64,000 nucleotides of DNA from Butyrivibrio sp. MC2021 (GTDB lineage: Bacteria > Bacillota > Clostridia > Lachnospirales > Lachnospiraceae), in NCBI RefSeq assembly GCF_000621605.1, contig NZ_JHXX01000001.1:62001-126000 (forward strand). Direction: 5' to 3'. The notes beneath the pieces were generated by a model. It was not told where the DNA came from and made no database searches. It saw only the letters and a list, made by a program, of their open reading frames with translations. This document shows, piece after piece, positions 37,331-44,805 of this stretch (position 1 is its first letter; each line of letters opens with the position of its first letter). The translations under genes were made by a program, and so were the position numbers.

Positions 37331-39013
37331 ATGATCAGAATAAATCAGATTAAAGTTTTTCATGATATAAATGCAGAAATAAGCCATGATGAGCTTAGCA
37401 GAGTTCTTAAAAAGAAAGCTGCTAAGCTTTTGCGTGTCTCTGAGAATGAAATAAAGGATTTCGAGATAATAAGACATTCCATCGATGCCAGAAAAAAGCC
37501 TGAGATCTACGATATTTTCATGGTGGATCTAAAGCTCAAGGGCGGCAATGAAGAGCAGGTTGTAAAGAAATCCAGAGATAAAAATGCTTCTGTGATCGCT
37601 GAGAAGAGATATGACTTCTGGAAGCTTGCTCTTGGAAATCAGAGTACAACCGGATTAAAGGAAAAGGCAGAAAACTCAGGGAAAAGAATCGTGGTAATAG
37701 GAGCAGGTCCCGCTGGACTATTCTGTGCCTATGAGCTTGCAAGAAACGGTTTTAAGCCTCTTTTACTTGAAAGAGGAGCCTCTGTTGAGAAGAGAATGGA
37801 ACTTGTAAATAAGTTCTGGGAGACCGGAGTTCTTGATACAAGGACCAACGTCCAGTTCGGAGAAGGCGGAGCAGGCACATTTTCTGACGGAAAGCTCAAT
37901 ACCATGGTGAAGGATAAGGACGGAAGAGGAAGATATGCTCTTTCTGTCTTTACTGAAAACGGTGCGAATAAAAATATTATGTACGAGGCCAAGCCTCATA
38001 TCGGGACAGATATTCTCTGTGATGTGGTTAAAAATATGAGAAATCGCATCACAAAGCTGGGAGGAGAGGTTAGATTTGAGACTCAGGTGACAGATATAGT
38101 CCTTGAAAAGGGCAGAGTCACTGCAGTTAAGGCAGGAGATGAACTTATTCCCGCCGATGCTGTTGTACTTGCCATCGGACACAGCGCCAGAGATACCTTC
38201 TATATGCTGAAGGACAGAGCTGTTGATATGCAGCCCAAGCCCTTTGCTGTGGGATACAGAGTTGAGCACAGGCAGAAGCTCATCAATCTTTCCCAGTACG
38301 GAGTTGAGAACCCCGGAAGCCTGGGAGCAGCTCCCTACAAGCTGGTTGCCAATGCATCTGACGGCAGAGGTGTATACTCATTTTGTATGTGCCCCGGAGG
38401 GTATGTTGTCAATGCCTCATCAGAAGAAGGCCGCCTTGCTGTTAACGGAATGAGTTATAATAAACGTGATGGTTTAAATGCCAATTCAGCCATTATCATA
38501 ACAGTGGATCCCAAGGACTTTGGCTCCGAGGATGTACTTTCGGGAGTGGAGTTCCAGAGGAAACTGGAGGAAAAAGCCTATCAGCTTGGAAAAGGCAAGA
38601 TTCCTGTGGAATACTATGTTGATTTCAGGGAAGCTGTGACAGGAGAAAAGGCAGCTTCCTCAGAAAGAAAAGCTGACAGAAGCTCCTATAACCTTCCTCA
38701 GATGAGGGGAGATTATGTATTTGCGAAGGTTCATGAGATCCTTCCGCAGGAGCTTAATCAGGCTTTTGTTGAAGGAATGGCTAAATTCGGGCATACTATA
38801 AAGGGCTATGACAATGATGATGCACTTATTTCAGGAGTTGAGAGCAGAACTTCTTCTCCTGTAAGAATAAACAGAGATGAAAACGGTGAATCCATTAATG
38901 TAAAGGGGCTGTACCCCTGCGGCGAAGGCGCCGGCTACGCGGGAGGAATAATGTCTGCTGCCATGGACGGAATTAAGACTGCTGAGCTTATTGCGCGAAA
39001 CATGTTGAGCTGA
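37331..39013 (+). CDS. COG2509-type FAD-dependent dehydrogenase
   Basis: 560 residues. An N-terminal ~90-residue alpha/beta domain is followed by an FAD Rossmann motif GAGPAGLFCAYELARNG (~119-135), a Gly-rich stretch FGEGGAGTFSDGKLNT, and the C-terminal GLYPCGEGAGYAGGIMSAAMDG. This architecture is that of conserved but functionally undefined FAD dehydrogenases of Firmicutes. It starts 9 nt after the HI0933-type gene and both probably share a transcript. Confidence 0.86.
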   Translation: MIRINQIKVFHDINAEISHDELSRVLKKKAAKLLRVSENEIKDFEIIRHSIDARKKPEIYDIFMVDLKLKGGNEEQVVKKSRDKNASVIAEKRYDFWKLALGNQSTTGLKEKAENSGKRIVVIGAGPAGLFCAYELARNGFKPLLLERGASVEKRMELVNKFWETGVLDTRTNVQFGEGGAGTFSDGKLNTMVKDKDGRGRYALSVFTENGANKNIMYEAKPHIGTDILCDVVKNMRNRITKLGGEVRFETQVTDIVLEKGRVTAVKAGDELIPADAVVLAIGHSARDTFYMLKDRAVDMQPKPFAVGYRVEHRQKLINLSQYGVENPGSLGAAPYKLVANASDGRGVYSFCMCPGGYVVNASSEEGRLAVNGMSYNKRDGLNANSAIIITVDPKDFGSEDVLSGVEFQRKLEEKAYQLGKGKIPVEYYVDFREAVTGEKAASSERKADRSSYNLPQMRGDYVFAKVHEILPQELNQAFVEGMAKFGHTIKGYDNDDALISGVESRTSSPVRINRDENGESINVKGLYPCGEGAGYAGGIMSAAMDGIKTAELIARNMLS

Positions 39014-39028
39014 CAAAGTTGAGGGATT

Positions 39029-39604
39029 ATGAACAAAGCAGAAATACGAAATAATATACTAGGGAGGAGAGACGCCCAGGCATCCTTCGAAATAGCAGAA
39101 AAGAGCAGGATCATTTTTGACAAACTGACTGGTCTTGAGGACTATAAGGAGGCAGAAAACCTTCTTGTCTATGCATCCATGAGATCTGAAGTCAGGACTG
39201 ATGAGATCATTCTTGATGCTCTTGCTGACGGCAAAAAGGTCTTTTGTCCGAAGGTTACGGATAAAAACAACGGAAAGATGTCTTTTGTCCGCATTTTTGC
39301 CCTTGAGGATCTGAAAGAGGGTTACTATGGTATCAGAGAGCCTGAGCTGAATGATTTATCCGAGACATATTTCAGCGAAGCCGATAGGAATTCAATGAAT
39401 GGGAATACACTGGCAATAGTGCCGGGAGTGGCCTTTGACAAAAATAAAAACAGAATCGGCTATAACGGTGGTTTCTACGACAGGTTTCTCTCATCCCACA
39501 AGAATGTAAAGAGTGTTGGGTTATGCTACCGTCTTCAGGTGGTGGATGATAATCTGCCGGTTGAGTCACATGATATGCCCTTAGACCGTATCATTACTGA
39601 TTAA
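39029..39604 (+). CDS. 5-formyltetrahydrofolate cyclo-ligase
   Basis: A 191-residue enzyme converting 5-formyl-THF to 5,10-methenyl-THF with ATP, rescuing an inhibitory folate form. Signature C-terminal motif GVAFDKNKNRIGYNGGFYDR, the N-terminal R-rearranging helix and a middle VYASMRSEVRTD segment are present. It connects functionally to fhs-folD at 15.8-18.4 kb. A terminator follows at 39631. Confidence 0.93.
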   Translation: MNKAEIRNNILGRRDAQASFEIAEKSRIIFDKLTGLEDYKEAENLLVYASMRSEVRTDEIILDALADGKKVFCPKVTDKNNGKMSFVRIFALEDLKEGYYGIREPELNDLSETYFSEADRNSMNGNTLAIVPGVAFDKNKNRIGYNGGFYDRFLSSHKNVKSVGLCYRLQVVDDNLPVESHDMPLDRIITD

Positions 39605-39630
39605 AAAAGGCTAAAACATTCTAAAATATA

Positions 39631-39660
39631 AAAGCAGGTGATTTCTCACCTGCTTTTTAT
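39631..39660 (+). terminator. Terminator after the cyclo-ligase gene
   Basis: 11-bp stem (39631-39641 with 39646-39656), 4-nt loop and T run. Its core GCAGGTG/CACCTGC recurs in the hairpin at 43349-43371, where a related gene also follows. Confidence 0.88.
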
Positions 39661-39812
39661 GTGCTATTATTTCATCATAAAAAGATTGTTTTATTGATAA
39701 TAGGAAAGGAATCTCCCTATGGATATAAACGATTATGTTGCTGAGGAAATAGCGAAGTATCAAGGAATTGCTTTCCCTGTAAAATCAAGCCTTATCAGAA
39801 GGTTTTTTTGGG
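39631..39812 (+). repeat. Left copy of a diverged direct repeat bracketing the ABC transporter operon
   Basis: Hairpin, a CATCATAAAA-containing spacer and the first ~30 codons of a small gene align by eye with 43349-43531. Shared stretches include GTTGCTGAGGAAAT and GGAATTGCTTTCCC. Both copies have the same orientation. Confidence 0.7.
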
Positions 39813-39959
39813 ACCAAACTGAAATGGCAGAAGATGCATCCAAATATAAAGATATCCGGCGGTTCAAATGATTTCATAGATAGAGAAATAGAATCAGCTA
39901 ATGCTTCCTGGTCTGATGAAGTCATGAAAATTGTAAAGGAATTAGATGAAGAAGGGTGA
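39719..39959 (+). pseudogene. Internally deleted remnant of the ParB-like/HAD-like gene at 43436-44306
   Basis: The 510-bp gap between the cyclo-ligase and the ABC transporter is mostly this remnant. Its first frame (39719-39871, 50 codons) starts like the intact copy: VAEEI-KY-GIAFPVKSSL-RR. A second frame, +1 relative to the first, ends at 39959 and matches the intact copy twice: QKMHPN (intact QNLHPN), then directly IKISGGSNDF and EVMKIVKELDEEG (intact IKIYSNSDDF and EVMEIVKELDENE). The ~190 codons in between are missing, joined in frame. The run GGTTTTTTTGG at the frame switch has seven T. The product, if any, would lack both catalytic regions. Downstream to 40036 the sequence is AT-rich and holds no gene. 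Confidence 0.8.
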
Positions 39960-40036
39960 CATGTAAAAAATTAGGAATTTTCAAAAATTACAAAAACAAT
40001 TTTGAATTCTTCATTTTTTTGTATCCTTCCTTTCCC

Positions 40037-40055
40037 TATAATGAGTACTGTACTC
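40037..40055 (+). promoter_or_regulatory. Promoter -10 and overlapping palindromic operator of the ABC transporter
   Basis: TATAAT (40037-40042) with a T-rich -35 about 16 nt upstream, immediately followed by the palindrome GAGTACTGTACTC (40043-40055), which would cover the transcription start. A second small hairpin, TCCGA/TCGGA, lies downstream in the leader. Confidence 0.55.
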
Positions 40056-40113
40056 AATATTACAGTTTCCGATTTATTCGGAGACAGCATAAAGGGAAGG
40101 GAAGGGTATTTTT

Positions 40114-41469
40114 ATGAAAAAGAAAATTATAAGTGCTCTCGCATGCATGACAGTAGCAGCTACATCACTTGTTGGCTGCACAGGTTCTTCAGCTCCTGCT
40201 GATACACCGGCTCCTGCAGAGGCGCAGACAGAGACTCCTGCTGCTGAGACCAAGACAGAGGAGACTAAGACTGAGACAACAACTTCAGGCGATAAGGTAA
40301 CTCTTAGCATCTACACACAGTATGCAGATGATGATACAAAGGTTCCTTACGATTACGCTGTTGAGCAGCTTAAAGAGGCTTATCCAAATGTTGAGCTTAA
40401 CCTTATTGTTCAGGCTCAGGATGATGGACAGACACTTAAGACTCTTGCAGCAACAGGTCAGCTTCCTGATATTTACCAAGCTAGTACAGATCTTATAAAC
40501 ACATTCCGTGAATCAAATCAGATCATGGTTCTTAATGATGTTGCACAGTCAACAGGATTCCTTGATAAGCTCTATGACGCAAATAAGGATCTTGCTTATG
40601 CAGAGGATGGCAATATCTATGCATTCCCATTCTCAGGTCAGGAATATGTACTTTGGTACTACAACAAGGCTCTCTTTGAGGAGAACGGACTTGAAGTTCC
40701 AAAGACTTATGACGATCTTTTAAACTGTATCGAAGTATTCAAGGGTAAGGGAATTACTCCTCTTGCACTTTTTGGACAGGAAGGCTGGAACACAGCTGCA
40801 GCATTTGACGTAATCGCTACAAGATATGCTACAGGCGGAATCAAGGCTCTTGATGAGGGCAGCGCTTCTGTAACAGATGAAGGATACGTTGAGGCAGCTA
40901 AGATGATGGAGAAGCTCGTTGCAGCCGGACTTTATCAGGATGATGCTACAACAACCAACTATGATCAGGCTTCTGAGAAGTTCCTTTCAGGTGAAGCAGC
41001 AATGTTCATCAACGGTCAGTGGTACATCGAGGATGCTACAAAGGCTCTTGGCGACAATGTTGACTGGATGTTCTATCCTGCAGCTGATGAGACTTCATAC
41101 GAAGCTGGTAAGGCAGCATTCTCAGGCGGTGGATCAGCTTCAGGTTTTGCTGTAAATCCTGATTCAGAGAACGCAGCTCTCGCAGCAGAAGTAGCAGAGT
41201 TCATCACAGAGAAGTACTGCGAAGCTAAGGTTATGTACAGACACAATCCTCTTGTTGCACTTGATACAGGAAAAGAGCCTGACTCTGAGTATCCTGCAAT
41301 GATGAAGAAGCTTTCAGACACACTTCCAACCATCACATCAACAACAAAGTTCACATGGGGACTTACCAATTCAACATTCAACGATGCAATCCAGTCTGAG
41401 TCACAGGGACTTGTTTCAGGACAGTTCACAGCAGATGAGTTTGTAGAGAATGTTGCTGATGCACAGTAA
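40114..41469 (+). CDS. Carbohydrate ABC transporter substrate-binding lipoprotein
   Basis: 451 residues with a lipoprotein signal (lipobox LVGC, Cys22) and a Thr/Ala/Glu-rich linker to ~60. The mature part is a family-1 (MalE-like) solute-binding fold: GDKVTLSIYTQYAD start, QLPDIYQAS, YAFPFSGQEYVLWYYNKALFEENG, FLSGEAAMFINGQWYIED. It binds an extracellular sugar or oligosaccharide and delivers it to the two permeases downstream. The ligand is unknown. A stem-loop at 41495-41524 separates it from the permease genes, probably raising its relative expression. Confidence 0.92.
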   Translation: MKKKIISALACMTVAATSLVGCTGSSAPADTPAPAEAQTETPAAETKTEETKTETTTSGDKVTLSIYTQYADDDTKVPYDYAVEQLKEAYPNVELNLIVQAQDDGQTLKTLAATGQLPDIYQASTDLINTFRESNQIMVLNDVAQSTGFLDKLYDANKDLAYAEDGNIYAFPFSGQEYVLWYYNKALFEENGLEVPKTYDDLLNCIEVFKGKGITPLALFGQEGWNTAAAFDVIATRYATGGIKALDEGSASVTDEGYVEAAKMMEKLVAAGLYQDDATTTNYDQASEKFLSGEAAMFINGQWYIEDATKALGDNVDWMFYPAADETSYEAGKAAFSGGGSASGFAVNPDSENAALAAEVAEFITEKYCEAKVMYRHNPLVALDTGKEPDSEYPAMMKKLSDTLPTITSTTKFTWGLTNSTFNDAIQSESQGLVSGQFTADEFVENVADAQ

Positions 41470-41494
41470 TTTGTCTATATAGTTTAGTCATCGA

Positions 41495-41524
41495 TGGAGT
41501 GGCCGGAAGCTTCCTGCCACTCCA
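41495..41524 (+). promoter_or_regulatory. Intercistronic stem-loop between binding protein and permeases
   Basis: 9-bp perfect stem (41495-41503 with 41516-41524); the loop holds the palindrome GGAAGCTTCC. No T run follows, so it more likely protects the upstream mRNA from decay or causes partial termination than acts as a full terminator. Confidence 0.65.
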
Positions 41525-41581
41525 TTACCTTGAAAGATAAAAAATAATCGTTACGTTTCCACCACTAAATAGGAGAACACC

Positions 41582-42493
41582 ATGAAAAAATACATGGGAA
41601 ACAAGCTGGCAATCTTTCTTTTTATTGTGCCGGCCCTTGCAATTTTCATAGCATTTGACTTTGTTCCGATCATACAGGTATTTGCATACAGCTTCACTGA
41701 TTGGAACGGACTTACGATTCCGAATTTTACAGGACTTGAGAATTACATAGAACTGTTTTCAGATAGAGTATTCTTTACATCCAACAGAAACCAGTTGATA
41801 TTCGCAATAATCATCACTGTTTATCAGATGTTTTTTGCTACAGTATTTGCCATCACAATATCCGATAAAAAGATGAAGGGAAGAAAGTTTCTTAGAGTAG
41901 CGTATTTTATCCCGGTTATTCTTTCAGTAACTGTAGTTTGTCAGTTATGGGCAGCAATACTTAGCGGAGATGGACTTCTTAATAAGCTGGTTCAGCTTTT
42001 CAACAGTGATTTCAAGCAGAACTGGCTTGGTGACAGATATAAAGCCATATATGTAATTGCCTTTGTTAACGCATGGCAGTGGATGGGATATCAGTTCGCA
42101 CTTATTGTGGCAGGTATCAAATCAATTCCTTCAGATTATTATGAAGCAGCACGTATTGATGGCTGTTCCAATGTTAAAGCACATACGAAGATAACAATTC
42201 CGCTTCTTGCAGAGACCTATAAGTTTTGCCTTATCATTTCACTTACAGGTGGTATCAAAGCATTTACTGAGATGAATATCCTCACAGGTGGCGGTCCCAA
42301 TAAATCAACATTTACACTGACTTATATGATGTATAATGCAGCCTTTAAGAAATCCGACTATGGTTATGGTCTTGCTGCAGCATCGATCATGGTATTGGAA
42401 TGTATGCTTGTTATGCTGGTGATCAATTTTATTTTCAGAGACAAGGACCAGCGCAAGGAAGAAGAGAAATCAAGGAGGAAGCGCGGTGCATAA
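41582..42493 (+). CDS. Sugar ABC transporter permease (MalF/UgpA type)
   Basis: 303 residues with six membrane helices. The EAA loop near the C-terminus reads DYYEAARIDGCSNVKAHTKITIPLL, the contact site for the ATPase. Works with the next gene as a heterodimeric channel. AGGAGA precedes the ATG. No ATP-binding gene is present in the cluster; family knowledge suggests a shared MsmX-type ATPase encoded elsewhere. Confidence 0.92.
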   Translation: MKKYMGNKLAIFLFIVPALAIFIAFDFVPIIQVFAYSFTDWNGLTIPNFTGLENYIELFSDRVFFTSNRNQLIFAIIITVYQMFFATVFAITISDKKMKGRKFLRVAYFIPVILSVTVVCQLWAAILSGDGLLNKLVQLFNSDFKQNWLGDRYKAIYVIAFVNAWQWMGYQFALIVAGIKSIPSDYYEAARIDGCSNVKAHTKITIPLLAETYKFCLIISLTGGIKAFTEMNILTGGGPNKSTFTLTYMMYNAAFKKSDYGYGLAAASIMVLECMLVMLVINFIFRDKDQRKEEEKSRRKRGA

Positions 42494-43331
42494 AGAAGGT
42501 AATAAATCAATATCCCATTATGTCTTTGTGGTTTTCTGCTGGATATATGCAGCATTCTCGCTTTATCCATTGGTTTGGATGCTGTTTTATTCCTTTAAGA
42601 CCAATCAGGAAATCTTTGTGACCAATCCCTTTGGTTTCCCCTGGCCGCTTCATTATGAAAACTATATTACAGCCTGGACCAAGTATGATGTTCCGCTTTA
42701 TTTCCTGAACAGCTTGCTTGTTTCCGTTGGAACTGTTGCAATCACCATATTCTGTGCACTTTTGTTTTCCTATGCAACCAGCAGAATGGTGTGGAAAGGA
42801 AGAACCTTCACAAGACTGTTCCTTGGTCTTGGAATGTTTATTCCTGTTCAGGCTATCATGATTCCTGTTGTTAAGGTGGTACAGAATTTTCATCTGATGG
42901 GAACAAGATGGTCCCTGATTTTTCCTTATATTGCCATCAACCTGGCATTTTCCTGTATGGTATATTATGGCTTCTTTAAGGGAATACCCATGGAGCTTGA
43001 GGAAGCAGCCTGCATGGACGGAGCTACAATATATCAAACATTCTTCATGATAATTGAGCCCCTTGTAAGACCGGCTACAGTAACTCTTATTATTTACATA
43101 TTCCTCAATGCATGGAATGAGTTCATTCTTGCAAACGTTGTTGTGGGCAGCATACCACAGCTTAAAACACTTCCTCTGGGAGTACTTTTCTTCCAGGGTG
43201 AATTTACCACCGACTGGGGCGGCATGGGCGCTACAATGGTAATTGCGTCATTCCCTGCAATCATCGTATATTCAATTTTCTCAGAGCAGGTTGAGAGTGC
43301 AATGACAATAGGTGGAGCAGTAAAAGGTTAA
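42486..43331 (+). CDS. Sugar ABC transporter permease (MalG/UgpE type)
   Basis: 281 residues, six helices, EAA loop ELEEAACMDGATIYQTFFMIIEPL with the C-terminal FSEQVESAMTIGGAVKG typical of the MalG-like partner. The GTG start lies within the end of the first permease gene (8-nt overlap), with AAGGAGG upstream, showing tight translational coupling. A terminator follows at 43349. Confidence 0.92.
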   Translation: MHKEGNKSISHYVFVVFCWIYAAFSLYPLVWMLFYSFKTNQEIFVTNPFGFPWPLHYENYITAWTKYDVPLYFLNSLLVSVGTVAITIFCALLFSYATSRMVWKGRTFTRLFLGLGMFIPVQAIMIPVVKVVQNFHLMGTRWSLIFPYIAINLAFSCMVYYGFFKGIPMELEEAACMDGATIYQTFFMIIEPLVRPATVTLIIYIFLNAWNEFILANVVVGSIPQLKTLPLGVLFFQGEFTTDWGGMGATMVIASFPAIIVYSIFSEQVESAMTIGGAVKG

Positions 43332-43348
43332 ATTATTCTTAAATATGG

Positions 43349-43377
43349 AGCAGGTGTGCGCTACACCTGCTTTTTTA
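43349..43377 (+). terminator. Terminator of the ABC transporter operon
   Basis: 9-bp stem (43349-43357 with 43363-43371), 5-nt loop, six T. Its core repeats that of the terminator at 39631. Confidence 0.88.
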
Positions 43378-43531
43378 TGATAATATTGCATCATAAAAGG
43401 GACGTTATTGCATAAATTAGACAAGGAGGTCTATTATGAATAATATTGTCGATCATGTTGCTGAGGAAATTAAAAAGTATAACGGAATTGCTTTCCCGGT
43501 AAAGTCCAGCCTTCTCAGAAGAGTTTTTGTG
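43349..43531 (+). repeat. Right copy of the diverged direct repeat bracketing the ABC transporter operon
   Basis: Counterpart of 39631-39812: hairpin with GCAGGTG/CACCTGC, CATCATAAAA spacer, and the first ~30 codons of the split ParB/HAD gene. Confidence 0.7.
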
Positions 43532-43570
43532 AAAAAACAAAAAAAGGCAAAATCTTCATCCAAACCCTGA
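43436..43570 (+). CDS. N-terminal part of the split ParB-like/HAD-like gene
   Basis: A 44-codon frame with AAGGAGG 8 nt before its ATG. It encodes VAEEIKKYNGIAFPVKSS and then runs into Lys-rich codons over a run of six A, a C and seven A (43532-43545) before stopping at 43568. The main gene continues in the +1 frame, open from 43533. Removing one A would join the two into a single protein of ~289 residues. Because the main frame has no ATG, GTG or TTG between 43533 and 43704, yet already encodes the first half of a ParB-like domain there, this segment is best read as the true start of that protein. Confidence 0.6.
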   Translation: MNNIVDHVAEEIKKYNGIAFPVKSSLLRRVFVKKQKKAKSSSKP

Positions 43571-43703
43571 TGATGAGTTTTCAGATCCCAAAATCGGTCC
43601 AAGTCAGCGTATTATACGTGAATATGAGGAAAAATTCAGAAGAAACCAGATAAACCAAGGGCTGAGAAGAGAAGATCAGATCGAACCCATCATTGTTGAA
43701 AGA

Positions 43704-44306
43704 ATGCATCCGGATGGCTATATGATCATCAACGGCCATCACAGATGGGCAGCCTGTGCCATGATGGATATGAAATGTAATGTAAGCATTGTCAATCTGA
43801 CACAGAAAAATGATATCATTAACCTGATAGAAAACAGTACCCATGATAAAAGGGTTTCACTGGATCTTGATGAAGTGGTATTTTGCCCAAGTAAAGAAGG
43901 TTATGAGAAATCACTTGGCTTTCCTCATTCCATGTTTTTTAAGCAGAATATCAGAACGGGAATTCCTGCTCTTTTTCACTACTTAAAGATACATGGCTAT
44001 GATATTTGGGTATATTCTTCAAATTATTATTCCTATGACACTATAAGCAGGCTGCTGAGGCTCTATCATGCCGATGTGGACGGTGTTGTTACGGGAACCA
44101 AGATGCTTAACAAGCGTGAAGGCAGTAGTAATATCAGAAAGGCAGTTGCAGAGAAGTATAAATTCACATTGAACATCAATGACAGCTCAGTTATAAAAAT
44201 ATACAGTAATTCAGATGATTTCGAGGAAAGAGAAATGAATTTGGAGGAATCAACCTGGGCAAAGGAAGTCATGGAAATAGTGAAGGAACTGGATGAAAAC
44301 GAGTGA
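43704..44306 (+). CDS. ParB-like plus HAD-like domain protein, main part (frame split from its start)
   Basis: From its first ATG this frame gives 200 residues, but coding evidently begins further upstream (from 43533): DPKIGPSQRIIREYEEKF and the ParB/Srx-type EPIIVE...DGYMIINGHHRWAA pattern straddle the ATG. After the ParB-like part comes a HAD-like domain with SLDLDEVVF (motif I, D-x-D), VYSSNYYS (motif II) and a weak motif IV (NINDSS). The same HAD region is repeated in the next gene, which it overlaps by 14 nt. Function is unknown. Frame integrity depends on a +1 shift or a one-base correction near 43532-43547. Confidence 0.65.
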   Translation: MHPDGYMIINGHHRWAACAMMDMKCNVSIVNLTQKNDIINLIENSTHDKRVSLDLDEVVFCPSKEGYEKSLGFPHSMFFKQNIRTGIPALFHYLKIHGYDIWVYSSNYYSYDTISRLLRLYHADVDGVVTGTKMLNKREGSSNIRKAVAEKYKFTLNINDSSVIKIYSNSDDFEEREMNLEESTWAKEVMEIVKELDENE

Positions 44307-44805
44307 TTCTGAACTGAAAATGAGGGTCTCCTTTGACCTTGATGAGGTTTTATTTGTAAGCCCCATGACCCATAAAACCGAGCCAAAGTTACATTTTCCT
44401 TTTGACAGGATATATAAGGAGAGACTGCGCCTTGGGGCTCCCGATCTTATTAGATCCTTGCAAAAGATGGGATATGAGGTATGGATCTATACATCCTCTT
44501 TCAGATCAGAAAGCTACATAACGAATCTGTTCAAGCACTATAAGGTAAAACTTGACGGTATAGTGAATGGAAATCGCCACCTCAGGGAGGTGCAGAAGGA
44601 CAAAAAGGAAATCCTTCCCCAGAAAATACCCAGCAGATACAGAATTTCACTTCATGTGGACGATGAAGAGGTTATCTGTTCCTGGGGAAGGGAATACGGA
44701 TTTAATACTTTTTTGCTGGAAGCCGATGACGATGAATGGAAGGACAAGATAATAGGCAGGGCGGAAGAAATTCGTAATGCCAGTAAGAAATATGAAAAGG
44801 CATAA
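44293..44805 (+). CDS. HAD-like protein, paralogue of the preceding HAD domain
   Basis: 170 residues. Motif I VSFDLDEVLF, motif II IYTSSF, and LHVDDEEV (motif IV, better preserved than in the neighbour). It aligns along its length with the C-terminal ~150 residues of the preceding protein (G-Y-x-V-W-x-Y-[ST]-S ... L-x-x-x-Y-x-x-x-x-D-G-x-V-x-G). HAD enzymes mostly dephosphorylate small molecules; no substrate can be proposed. AAGGA lies 5 nt before the ATG; it overlaps the genes on both sides, so it is expressed with the histidine kinase. Confidence 0.75.
   Translation: MKTSDSELKMRVSFDLDEVLFVSPMTHKTEPKLHFPFDRIYKERLRLGAPDLIRSLQKMGYEVWIYTSSFRSESYITNLFKHYKVKLDGIVNGNRHLREVQKDKKEILPQKIPSRYRISLHVDDEEVICSWGREYGFNTFLLEADDDEWKDKIIGRAEEIRNASKKYEKA

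Noticed and set aside
40002..40202. Small + strand open frame across the start of the binding-protein gene
   Set aside because: It covers the promoter and operator and overlaps the lipoprotein signal in another frame; no ribosome site.
43530..43550. Programmed -1 frameshift at A-AAA-AAG in the split HAD gene
   Set aside because: The heptamer is in phase for -1 slippage, but the -1 frame leads to unrelated sequence and a stop; the conserved protein continues in the +1 frame.
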